A DNA stretch of 13,782 nt from Treponema sp. Lineage in GTDB: Bacteria; Spirochaetota; Spirochaetia; Treponematales; Breznakiellaceae. Positions 1 through 6,319 of the stretch are shown here, piece by piece. Under the pieces are notes generated by a model. That model made no database searches. It had not been told where the DNA came from and was given only the letters and a program-made list of their open reading frames with translations. The position numbers were made by a program, and so were the translations under genes. The first letter of the stretch is position 1. Every line of letters begins with the position of its first letter. The stretch lies in the NCBI GenBank assembly GCA_031271075.1, contig JAISWN010000051.1, forward strand, positions 1 through 13,782. Reading direction: 5' to 3'.

Positions 1-1
1 C

Positions 2-91
2 CGTAAATCGAAAATATCCATACGCCTTGACCAAGCGGTATCAAGGGGCTATGAGCCTTGTAAGCGGTGTAAGCCACCGGAGCTTGATTAG
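2..91 (+). CDS. C-terminal end of a protein with a CxxC (Ada-like) tail domain; 5' end outside window
   Basis: An open frame enters from the left edge and ends at TAG (89-91). It encodes 29 residues that finish with GYEPCKRCKPPELD. The pattern RKS-x-ISI-x-LDQA followed by GYxPCxxCxPP is a familiar C-terminal module in secreted nucleases and competence-like metallo-beta-lactamase proteins, where a preceding His/Cys motif (outside the window) would complete a small zinc site. It resembles the end of the Ada zinc-binding domain. The parent protein cannot be named from this fragment. The gene is convergent with the minus-strand genes that follow. Confidence 0.55.
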   Translation, partial: RKSKISIRLDQAVSRGYEPCKRCKPPELD

Positions 92-218
92 TTCAAGGTG
101 GGAACTGTATTGCGGAGAATTTTAAATCGGGTAGGAGAGGCTGCCCATTAGTTGGACAGCCGTCCTCCCCTTGGACTAAAAGTCCGCCGCTTCCGATGGT
201 TCGCCACTCCTTCCCGGA

Positions 219-249
219 TGAGATGCATAGAGTTTCCTCTATGGTCTCA
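219..249. other. Strong hairpin with a GAAA loop on the minus strand
   Basis: CATAGAG (226-232) pairs perfectly with CTCTATG (237-243) around a 4-base loop, TTTC on plus and GAAA on minus. TGAGA (219-223) pairs with TCTCA (245-249) below an asymmetric bulge. A GAAA tetraloop is stable in RNA, so a minus-strand transcript (3' region of the ppGpp synthetase gene) would fold here. Function unknown. Confidence 0.5.
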
Positions 250-293
250 TAAGGTTATGCTGAAAGGTTTCTCCTATATCCTCCTTTCACGAG

Positions 294-337
294 CTTTCGT
301 GTCGCCATGTGGTTAAATTCTTTGTGTCCCCATGGTT
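294..337. repeat. Two imperfect direct repeats, probably a dispersed intergenic repeat
   Basis: CTTTCGTGTCGCCATGTGGTT (294-314) recurs as CTTTGTGTCCCCATGGTT (320-337) after five bases. The second copy lacks three bases and has one substitution. On the minus strand the unit reads AACCA, then GACACAAAG or GACACGAAAG. This resembles a family of intergenic repeats I recall from many unrelated bacterial genomes (accacgaaggacacgaag-like). That match is from memory only. Confidence 0.5.
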
Positions 338-385
338 GTTCATATAAGTATTTTTAGTGTAATCAAGCTGCTGGAGGGGCCGGGG

Positions 386-1687
386 CTACATCTTTAGTTT
401 GTCCAGGAGTATTTCCCGGAGCTTTTTGGCCCCCTCGTTATCCGGTTCCAGGGCAAGGGAGGAGTCGCAGTCCGCCAGAGCCTGGGGATAGTCGCCGATA
501 TGGTAATGGGCCTGGCCGCGCCTGAAAAGGCAAAAGGACTGGTAGGGGTTTATTGCCAGGGACAGGGTAAAATCTTCCGCGGCCTGGGAGTAAAGCTGCT
601 GTACCGCGTGAACCACCCCCCGGTAATAGGCGGCCTTGTAGGATTTTTTGTCCCATTCCAGGGAACTGGAAAAGTCGCCGATAGCCTCCCGGTACTTTGA
701 CTGGGCAAAGTAGGCCATGCCCCGGTGTTTGTGGATAAGAGACCTGATCGAATCGTCTATCTTCATCTCCAGTATGCGGCTGTAAAACCCTATGGCCTCG
801 TCAAAAAGTTTCTTGTTGTGGGCGTAGAGGGCGTTAAGCAGGAGATCGTCTACCGTGCCGGCCGAAGCCGGGCGGCCTTGCCCCCCAGGGAATCCGGCGG
901 CCTTTCCGGATCTTGAAACGGGAAAACCGCGGCCGCCATCCCCGCCGGGTTTAACCCTGCCCCCGGAGGGTTCACCGCTTTCAGTATCCATGAACAAGAG
1001 GGCGTCGGTTGAATCCTCTATTTTCTGGTAAAAGGAATCCCGCCGTTTCCCCAATTCGCCGTTGAGCTGCCGCTGGTAGGAACGGATCTCCTGGAAGACC
1101 GTATCCGCCAGGGAAAGGCTGGCGTTCAGGGCGGCAAGCTTTCGTTTCATGGGCTCGTCAAAGGGGGTAAATTCGGCTTTGTATACCAGTTCGTGTTCCA
1201 CCTCCGCCCAGGCGTCCTGGAGGCTCGTGCGGATCTGAATTTCCGCTACTTTGCAGCCGCATTCCCCCCTCTTCCACAGAATATCGGGGGGGATGTTTAT
1301 CAGAAGATGGGTGGATTCGTAACCAAATTCTTTGAAGGAGTATCCGGCCCCCTTCCTTTCAGCCTCAACTACCTCGAAATTCTCTTTGATGATTTTTTCC
1401 GCCGCTACCATGTCTTCCAGAAAGGGGCATACCACCCGCAGGCCGATCAGATCGGTAATCTCCGGAGGAACGGGCGGGGAAGCGTTTTTAAGAATACGGA
1501 TATATTTTTTGTGATAACTGGGAAAATCTTTAAGCCGGCCTTTCACCGTAAGGTTGGAGCTTAAACCGGAAAACTTCCTTTCCAGACTGAACTCCAAATC
1601 CCGGGTAACCCGGAGCCGGCCTTTCATAAAACCCTCGTACTCCGCCAACAGGGCGTTCCGGCTGGGCAAGACAAGGCTATGTTCCAT
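386..1687 (-). CDS. Small (p)ppGpp synthetase (RelA/SpoT domain) fused to C-terminal TPRs
   Basis: A 433-residue protein. Its N-terminal half is a RelA/SpoT nucleotidyltransferase that would make (p)ppGpp from ATP and GTP/GDP: DLIGLR at 79-84, GYESTH at 122-127, and EIQIRT at 149-154 followed by QDAWAEVEHEL are the family's catalytic and substrate-binding blocks. There is no HD hydrolase domain, so it is a synthetase-only type. A Gly/Pro/Arg-rich linker (about 235-278) leads to about four TPRs (about 282-428) that probably bind a partner protein. I chose ATG at 1687 because AAGG lies six bases upstream; an in-frame TTG at 1693 is too close to it. The gene follows flaA beyond a terminator and a structured leader. 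No clear sigma70 promoter was found, so it may depend on readthrough or an unrecognised promoter. No terminator is visible after its stop. Confidence 0.9.
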   Translation of the reverse strand: MEHSLVLPSRNALLAEYEGFMKGRLRVTRDLEFSLERKFSGLSSNLTVKGRLKDFPSYHKKYIRILKNASPPVPPEITDLIGLRVVCPFLEDMVAAEKIIKENFEVVEAERKGAGYSFKEFGYESTHLLINIPPDILWKRGECGCKVAEIQIRTSLQDAWAEVEHELVYKAEFTPFDEPMKRKLAALNASLSLADTVFQEIRSYQRQLNGELGKRRDSFYQKIEDSTDALLFMDTESGEPSGGRVKPGGDGGRGFPVSRSGKAAGFPGGQGRPASAGTVDDLLLNALYAHNKKLFDEAIGFYSRILEMKIDDSIRSLIHKHRGMAYFAQSKYREAIGDFSSSLEWDKKSYKAAYYRGVVHAVQQLYSQAAEDFTLSLAINPYQSFCLFRRGQAHYHIGDYPQALADCDSSLALEPDNEGAKKLREILLDKLKM

Positions 1688-1723
1688 GTTCAACCTTAAA
1701 CAACGCTAAATTCAAAGTTACCC

Positions 1724-1746
1724 TTCCAAAATCCGACATTTTGGAA
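1724..1746 (-). promoter_or_regulatory. Perfect 9-bp inverted repeat upstream of the ppGpp synthetase gene
   Basis: TTCCAAAAT (1724-1732) and ATTTTGGAA (1738-1746) are perfect inverted copies around a 5-base loop, ending 36 bases before the gene's ATG. The right arm also takes part in a second dyad, TTGG-ACAGT-CCAA (1741-1755), so the two pairings exclude each other. It could be a repressor site or an RNA switch in the leader; the sequence cannot decide. Confidence 0.45.
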
Positions 1747-1764
1747 CAGTCCCAAATTGTTTTT

Positions 1765-1798
1765 AGCGGAATTTGTTCAAAAGCGTAATTTGTTCAAA
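1765..1798 (-). repeat. Tandem 17-bp direct repeat in the ppGpp synthetase leader
   Basis: On the plus strand agcggaatttgttcaaa (1765-1781) is followed directly by agcgtaatttgttcaaa (1782-1798), with one mismatch. On the minus strand each copy carries TTTGAACAAATT. The second copy overlaps the left arm of the neighbouring hairpin (1790-1817). Confidence 0.7.
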
Positions 1799-1817
1799 AA
1801 CCGAAGTTTTCGAACAA
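1790..1817 (-). other. Leader hairpin with a C(UUCG)G tetraloop
   Basis: Bases 1790-1801 and 1806-1817 form a 12-bp stem. As minus-strand RNA the only non-Watson-Crick pair is a G-U wobble, and the loop is UUCG closed by a C-G pair, one of the most stable RNA tetraloops. It lies 10 bases beyond the flaA terminator. No U-run follows, so it is more likely a leader structure, 3'-end stabiliser or processing signal than a second terminator. Confidence 0.55.
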
Positions 1818-1827
1818 CCCTACTTAC

Positions 1828-1857
1828 AAAAAAGGCTGTCTTTCGACAGCCTTTTTT
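1828..1857 (-). terminator. Intrinsic terminator of flaA
   Basis: A perfect 13-bp stem (1828-1840 with 1845-1857) around a 4-base loop, with core GGCTGTC/GACAGCC and flanking A6/T6 tracts. It starts 25 bases past the flaA stop codon. The A/T tracts on both sides make it formally bidirectional, but no plus-strand gene runs into it. Confidence 0.9.
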
Positions 1858-1882
1858 AAATCAGCCTAAACTTTCCCGCAGA

Positions 1883-2917
1883 CTAATTGGTCTGCTGCCC
1901 ATCATCATTAGTCGGCGAAGGGGTGAAACTGTTTTCCGTGGCTTTCTTTTGATCATCCAGATACCGGAGTACCTGATCATACCCGAACCGTTCCATCTCG
2001 TAGACTTTTTTCTTGGTCTCCCGATCCTTGATGATGTCCCACAGGGCCTCGTCGTCAATATCCCGTTCAGTATCAAGCACCGCCTTATCGTAAATGATCT
2101 TTACGTCTTTAAAGTAAACAATAAAGTCCCCGCCCTCCTTGGAAGCGTCCCGCTGAACCAGGAAGCCGCCGAATTTCACAAAGGGGGTGGATGCGGGATA
2201 CAGGGGGTAAAGCCTGAGTTCCCGGTTCCTGACTTCTCTAACATAGGCGGGGTTATCCCAGCGGAGTTCCCCCCAGCCGTCGAAATTAACATAACCCATG
2301 TGGATGATTCTCTCTCCCCCACGGGCATCAACCAGAACAGCCGAAACGCTGTGGGGGAAATTGAGGCCGTACACATTCACGGCAACGGATTTGAGGGTCC
2401 CCACGTTCTTTACAACGCCGTACCCGTCTTCGAAGCGGCTGGGGCCGGTAATCCCGTTACTATCCTCGGAAGCTTCGATGGTTCCGTCGTCATTGACCGT
2501 CGCGGCGGGTTCAAAAGCGGGAATTTCAAAAGGCGGTTTAATCAGGGCCCAGGAATTCCAACTTTCCACGGGGAAATGCACCCGGATGCCTAAAACCGAT
2601 CCGAACTGTTTGGAAGGCGCTTCCTTGGCAAAACTGAGGACCTCGTTGGTCACGGTTTTGGAGGAAGAGGCGAGCTTTACTTCCCAGTTGGAAATGGCAA
2701 GGGAAGTTTTCATGACATCTTTCTGTTCCTGGGTGAAGCTGCCGCCGGCCACGTTGGCATAATCCATCATAGTCTGACGGTTCTGGTTAAGAACCCCATC
2801 CGGATTGTTGACAGAAATATCCGCCGCAAGCTTTGAAAAGTCGATAAGCACCGCTTCCTCAGCAAACAGAGAGCCGACAAGGAACAACAGGGCAACAAGA
2901 ACGAACATCCGTTTCAT
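1883..2917 (-). CDS. flaA: Flagellar filament outer layer (sheath) protein FlaA
   Basis: A 344-residue FlaA, which in spirochetes sheaths the FlaB core of the periplasmic flagella and affects filament stiffness and helicity. The N-terminus is a typical signal peptide with probable cleavage after SLFA (residue 19). The mature start EEAVLIDFSKL, then MKTSLAISNWEV, FEDGYGVVKNVG, RLYPLYPASTPFV and FKDVKIIYDKAVL, follow Treponema FlaA closely from memory, and the length is normal for the family. A strong RBS (AAAGGAG, 2924-2930) lies seven bases before the ATG. The gene has its own promoter and terminator, so it can be expressed as a single highly transcribed unit although it sits at the end of the glycan/amidase operon. 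The tail is polar (SPTNDDGQQTN). Confidence 0.96.
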   Translation of the reverse strand: MKRMFVLVALLFLVGSLFAEEAVLIDFSKLAADISVNNPDGVLNQNRQTMMDYANVAGGSFTQEQKDVMKTSLAISNWEVKLASSSKTVTNEVLSFAKEAPSKQFGSVLGIRVHFPVESWNSWALIKPPFEIPAFEPAATVNDDGTIEASEDSNGITGPSRFEDGYGVVKNVGTLKSVAVNVYGLNFPHSVSAVLVDARGGERIIHMGYVNFDGWGELRWDNPAYVREVRNRELRLYPLYPASTPFVKFGGFLVQRDASKEGGDFIVYFKDVKIIYDKAVLDTERDIDDEALWDIIKDRETKKKVYEMERFGYDQVLRYLDDQKKATENSFTPSPTNDDGQQTN

Positions 2918-2982
2918 CCACTACTCCTTTCTACAACGCATTAGGATAATACGCTTAGTGATAGCAAATCAGTTATTTTGTA

Positions 2983-3010
2983 AGTATACAAAATACACAC
3001 GATTTGTCAA
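2983..3010 (-). promoter_or_regulatory. Sigma70-type promoter of flaA
   Basis: On the minus strand TTGACA (3010-3005, a perfect -35) and TATACT (2988-2983) are separated by 16 bases. It begins about 20 bases beyond the stop of the GerMN gene. Expected transcription start is near 2976, giving a leader of about 60 bases that contains the AAAGGAG RBS. The FliA (sigma28) pattern is not seen. Confidence 0.85.
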
Positions 3011-3028
3011 TGTTTTTTCTCCGTTTTC

Positions 3029-3535
3029 TTAGAAATTTAGAGGAAAAATTCCCTCAAAATATCCGGAATACGCGGGATTTCCGGCCACAAAAAGCCGGAC
3101 ATCCTTTACATAGGCGAAATTCCGCCTGATACCCTGGTTCAGGGCCAGAAAGTTCCGGAAAAGGTCTTCCCCGTTGGAAACAGGCAAAGCCGCGGACTCG
3201 GAAAGGTTTACGTATACTACCCCGTTCCGGTACAGAATACCCCGAAGTCCCGTTTCCGGGGGAAACAGGGGGCTTAGATCCGGGGAGACCGGGCCCAGCA
3301 AAACCTCTTCCACGTATCTGCCTAAATCCATTTCCCGGGTTTCCGCCCGGCGGAGCATACGATCCTCCACCGCCACCGAACCCCTAGTAACAGAATAAAA
3401 AACAAACGTCCGCCTGGCAAGCCCCGAAAGCCGGAATTCCATGAAGGTAAAACAACCCAGAAGCGCCAGCGGCAGAAACCAGCGGTAAGGCCTGAAACGG
3501 GACAAAGCGGGGAAAAAACGGGGAGGCGGGGACAT
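3029..3535 (-). CDS. Membrane-anchored GerMN-domain protein
   Basis: A 168-residue protein with one N-terminal hydrophobic stretch (about 18-33) and a GerMN domain (about 70-160). The domain shows YVEEVLLGPVSPDLSPLFPPET, then GVVYVNLSES, LFRNFLALNQGI and KDVRLFVAGN, the usual order in the GerM/YlxM-like family. Sporulation GerM has a role in envelope assembly in endospore formers; in spirochetes the domain is probably a periplasmic partner of cell-wall enzymes (inference). It starts nine bases after the amidase stop and has no Shine-Dalgarno sequence, so it is probably translated by coupling. LLGC at 25-28 could be a loose lipobox, but the hydrophobic stretch continues past the Cys, so I favour a membrane anchor. 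Confidence 0.85.
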   Translation of the reverse strand: MSPPPRFFPALSRFRPYRWFLPLALLGCFTFMEFRLSGLARRTFVFYSVTRGSVAVEDRMLRRAETREMDLGRYVEEVLLGPVSPDLSPLFPPETGLRGILYRNGVVYVNLSESAALPVSNGEDLFRNFLALNQGIRRNFAYVKDVRLFVAGNPAYSGYFEGIFPLNF

Positions 3536-3544
3536 GGATCAAGA

Positions 3545-4654
3545 TCACCGCAGGGCGGTAAAACCTCCGGATCGCTCAAAAGTTCCGATAAAATCGGCAA
3601 TCCCTTTATACAGCGCTTCCGCGAGCTTCCGCAAGTACCCCTGATCGGCCATAAGCCGGGCATCCTGGAGGTTGGTGACAAAACCCAGCTCCACCAGAAC
3701 CGCGGGCATCCGGGCGTTCTTTACCACAAACCACTCTTCCGCCTTTATCCCCCTGGAGGGTATCGAATTTCCCATCGCCTCCCCTATCCGGCCCAGAATG
3801 GACTGGGCCATCATGATGCTCTCCGTGGTAAATTCCTCCTCCAGCATGATATTCATGATGGATTGCAGCTCCGCGGAACCTTCGTGTTTTGACTTGTCTA
3901 TCACCTCCCTCCGGTAGCCGGGGTCAAGATACCAGACCTCGTAACCCCGGGCGTTTTTGTTAAACGAAGAATTGGCGTGAACGGAGATGAATATGACAGC
4001 CTCGTTTTTCTTGAGAGGTACCGAGTTGGCCAGATCCACCCGCTCGTCCAGGGAAAGGAAGCTGTCCCCCTCCCGGGTTAGGAGGACCCGCTTGTCCGGA
4101 TAGGCCTGGGAAAGGAGGGCGTAGAGCTGTTTGGAGGCGCTGAGGACGATGTCTTTTTCCACGGATCGGAAGGGTTTTCCGTTGAGGGTCAAGCTGCCTA
4201 TGGCCCCGGGATCCTTGCCCCCGTGACCGGGGTCCACGATGATGGCGGCGATGCGGAACCGGGAAGCGTCCTCTTCCGCGTACCGGGCAAAAACGGCGGC
4301 GGCGGTCCGCACGAATTCACCGGGGAAGAAGAGGAGTCCCTTTACCAGGTAAGGCAGGGGAACCGTAAAGACCTCCCTGCCGTCCGCCACGAGGAAGCCC
4401 GTTTCCCCCGGTTCACCGGCGGTAAAGGCGGCGGTATGTCCTGAAACGTTGAAAATTCCCGAACCCATAAAAGGATCCCAGCGGAATTCGGAAGCTTCCC
4501 CTGACAGAAGGGACAGGGCGTCGTCCAGGGAGAGAATCTGCCCCGGCTCAGCGGGCAGGGTTTCCGCCCCGTACAAAAAAAGGGAAAGGGAATACAGAAG
4601 CCCAAAAAACAGGGCCCTTGGGCCGGCGATCTTTCGGTGGTTAAATTTCCTCAT
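3545..4654 (-). CDS. N-acetylmuramoyl-L-alanine amidase (Amidase_3)
   Basis: A 369-residue exported zinc amidase that would cut the bond between MurNAc and L-Ala in peptidoglycan. Residues 1-30 form a signal peptide. Residues about 38-110 are a small beta-rich domain (ILSLDDALSLL, FRWDPFMG) resembling copper-amine-oxidase-N/AMIN-like modules that target such enzymes. The catalytic domain has DPGHGGKDPGA (141-151, zinc His144), probable zinc ligand Glu166 in SVEKD, SVHAN (His226) and the catalytic Glu322 in VELGF, so it looks active. Its ATG overlaps the ATP-grasp stop (ATGA at 4654-4651), showing translational coupling with the glycan genes. A role in daughter-cell separation, or in opening the wall for flagellar assembly near flaA, is plausible. 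Confidence 0.94.
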   Translation of the reverse strand: MRKFNHRKIAGPRALFFGLLYSLSLFLYGAETLPAEPGQILSLDDALSLLSGEASEFRWDPFMGSGIFNVSGHTAAFTAGEPGETGFLVADGREVFTVPLPYLVKGLLFFPGEFVRTAAAVFARYAEEDASRFRIAAIIVDPGHGGKDPGAIGSLTLNGKPFRSVEKDIVLSASKQLYALLSQAYPDKRVLLTREGDSFLSLDERVDLANSVPLKKNEAVIFISVHANSSFNKNARGYEVWYLDPGYRREVIDKSKHEGSAELQSIMNIMLEEEFTTESIMMAQSILGRIGEAMGNSIPSRGIKAEEWFVVKNARMPAVLVELGFVTNLQDARLMADQGYLRKLAEALYKGIADFIGTFERSGGFTALR

Positions 4655-6315
4655 ATCCGTCTTCTTAGTAAATCATCGAGAAAATAAACCGCGCCTTGAT
4701 AGCCTCCCCGGATCAGGGCCTTCCAGAAAGCCCTGCCCAGTTTTCCGCCCCCCCCGGTATCCTGATCGGCAAGGCCACAGGCAGCGCCATGGGCAGTACC
4801 CGAGGGATCCCCGATCTCCCGGCCCGCAAGGGGAAGGGGAAGCCCGGTAATCCGGCGAACCGCGTCCAGGCTTTCCGCCGCGCCCCGGCCCGCGTAGTCC
4901 TCCAAGCCGGAAGAGAGAAACTCGGGGAAGGGAACCAGGGAAAGATCTCCGCTTCCTTCCGGGGCGGGATCGGGCAGTTTTTCCAGGGCCGAGCGGAGGC
5001 CGGCGCCCAGGGTAAAGGCGTCGGGGGGGAATGCCGCCGGTCCGCCGGGGGCCTGGGGACCGGAACCTTCCAGGAAGGCCCTGGTTTCGGCGTTGGGGGC
5101 CTCCAGCCTGATGAGGATGGAACGGGCGGCCTTTTCCGCGGCCCCCGCGGCCTCCTCCCTGCCGGGATCGGCGGCGAGGACGTTACCGCATTTGGTTACG
5201 TTGTTTTCCGGGAACCTGACCTCTTTCCCCGGCTCCGCCCGGAGGAAGATATCCCGGACGCCCGGGACAGCCTTGGCCTCCTCCAGGCCCTGGATTGAAC
5301 GAACCCGGCCGGGTATGGAAATGAAGGCCCTTTCGGCACAGGTCCAGGAACGGGAAGGGCTAAGCCCTTCGGGCCGCCGGCCTACGGCCATTTGGATCGC
5401 CGCCCGGATGGGTTCCACCCCGGAGGCGTAGGGATAAGTCCAGCCGGACATGTAGCCCCCGGAAAGCCTGGCGGCCACTTCGCCGATCATGGGGCCCTGG
5501 GAACTGAGCTTGACATCCCCCTTGGCGGCCCCGGAGGAATTTTCCCCGGCTATGCCCAGGGAACGGACCGCCTGGGTAAAGGTGTCCAGCAAGGCCCGCT
5601 GATCTTCCCGGGGAAAGCGGGTGGGCATGGTGTGGCCCATTTCGATGAAGTAGGGGGGAAAAAAAATGTGCCGGTCCGCCAGGCCGCAGATGGTGATCTC
5701 CCCGTGGTAGACAATGGCATCCACCGAAAATTCGGGGCCGTCCATGTAGGATTCCACGATGACCCGGCCCGAGCGGGAGAAGCCCAGGGCCTCCCCTACC
5801 GCTACCCCAAGTTCGGAGGGGGAGTCCACCCTCCGGCAGCCCCGGCTGCCCATGTTATCCACCGGCTTCACCACTACCGGGTAGGGGAAGGGGAGGAAAT
5901 CCACCGAATCCGCCTTGTTCCGGGGCGCCCCGGTCAGTACCGTAAAGGCCGGGGAAGGAACCCCCGCCTTTTCAAAGCAGGATCGCATCCGCTGCTTGTC
6001 CGAGGCGTTCAGGGCCGCTTCGTAGGGTATGCCGGGAAGCCCGATCCTCTCGGCAACCCAGGCGACAGAGGCGGAAAAATCGGTTCCCGCGGTCATGATC
6101 CCCGAAAGACCCCCCTGGGACTTGAGGGAACGGGCAAAGGCCTCGATGCCTTCTTTGTCTTTAAGGTCGATCTGTTCAAACCTGTCCGCCTGGGACACCC
6201 AGGGGGCCTGGGGATCCGCGTCCAGGACGACGGTAAAAAGCCCCATTTCCCTGGCGATCCTGATGGCGGGGCCCTGCATTACCCCGGCGCCCAGAATAAT
6301 AATCCGTTCTTTCAT
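4651..6315 (-). CDS. ATP-grasp ligase (carbamoyl-phosphate-synthase-like fold) with a C-terminal extension
   Basis: A 554-residue protein. Residues 1-125 form the Rossmann-like preATP-grasp domain (IIILGAGVMQGPA at 5-17, ASDKQRMR at 104-111). The ATP-grasp core has YPVVVKPVDNMGSRG (145-159), VIVESYMDGPEFSVDA (185-200) and the metal-binding segment GEVAARLSGG (278-287). Such enzymes activate a carboxylate with ATP and join it to an amine or thiol; the amino-acid-ligase-like branch is the closest fit. The substrate is unknown. Its place after a sugar-nucleotide set suggests an acyl or aminoacyl decoration of the sugar (inference). Beyond about residue 400 lies a roughly 150-residue Gly/Ala/Pro-rich tail I do not recognise, ending in AFWKALIRGGYQGAVYFLDDLL. 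The RBS AAAGGA overlaps the preceding TAG, and only four bases separate the two genes. Confidence 0.85.
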   Translation of the reverse strand: MKERIIILGAGVMQGPAIRIAREMGLFTVVLDADPQAPWVSQADRFEQIDLKDKEGIEAFARSLKSQGGLSGIMTAGTDFSASVAWVAERIGLPGIPYEAALNASDKQRMRSCFEKAGVPSPAFTVLTGAPRNKADSVDFLPFPYPVVVKPVDNMGSRGCRRVDSPSELGVAVGEALGFSRSGRVIVESYMDGPEFSVDAIVYHGEITICGLADRHIFFPPYFIEMGHTMPTRFPREDQRALLDTFTQAVRSLGIAGENSSGAAKGDVKLSSQGPMIGEVAARLSGGYMSGWTYPYASGVEPIRAAIQMAVGRRPEGLSPSRSWTCAERAFISIPGRVRSIQGLEEAKAVPGVRDIFLRAEPGKEVRFPENNVTKCGNVLAADPGREEAAGAAEKAARSILIRLEAPNAETRAFLEGSGPQAPGGPAAFPPDAFTLGAGLRSALEKLPDPAPEGSGDLSLVPFPEFLSSGLEDYAGRGAAESLDAVRRITGLPLPLAGREIGDPSGTAHGAACGLADQDTGGGGKLGRAFWKALIRGGYQGAVYFLDDLLRRRI

Positions 6316-6319
6316 GTTT

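Larger units (their letters stand above)
92..385. other. Gene-free region between convergent genes, rich in hairpins
   Basis: About 290 bases without a credible gene. Inverted repeats seen: 139-143 with 157-161 (GGCTG/CAGCC, extended by GGAG/CTCC at 134-137 and 165-168), 173-177 with 181-185 (GGACT/AGTCC), 226-232 with 237-243 plus an outer TGAGA/TCTCA pair, 261-267 with 283-289, and 288-292 with 297-301. The last two share bases 288-289 and so exclude each other. None is followed by a T-run on either strand, so I do not call a terminator. The longest plus-strand frame (ATG at 218, 32 codons) has no ribosome binding site. Confidence 0.5.

Noticed and set aside
219..249. Group II intron domain V
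   Set aside because: The GAAA loop fits, but the stem lengths, bulge and the AGC catalytic triad do not, and no other intron parts are near.
92..385. Known structured RNAs (RNase P, SRP RNA, tmRNA, common riboswitches)
   Set aside because: None of their conserved core sequences could be found on either strand.
1757..2593. A 278-codon plus-strand frame opposite flaA
   Set aside because: It runs through the flaA terminator and flaA coding sequence, has no RBS and shows no domain.
3029..3535. Lipoprotein signal in the GerMN protein (LLGC)
   Set aside because: The hydrophobic stretch continues past the Cys and the lipobox is poor, so a membrane anchor is more likely, though not excluded.
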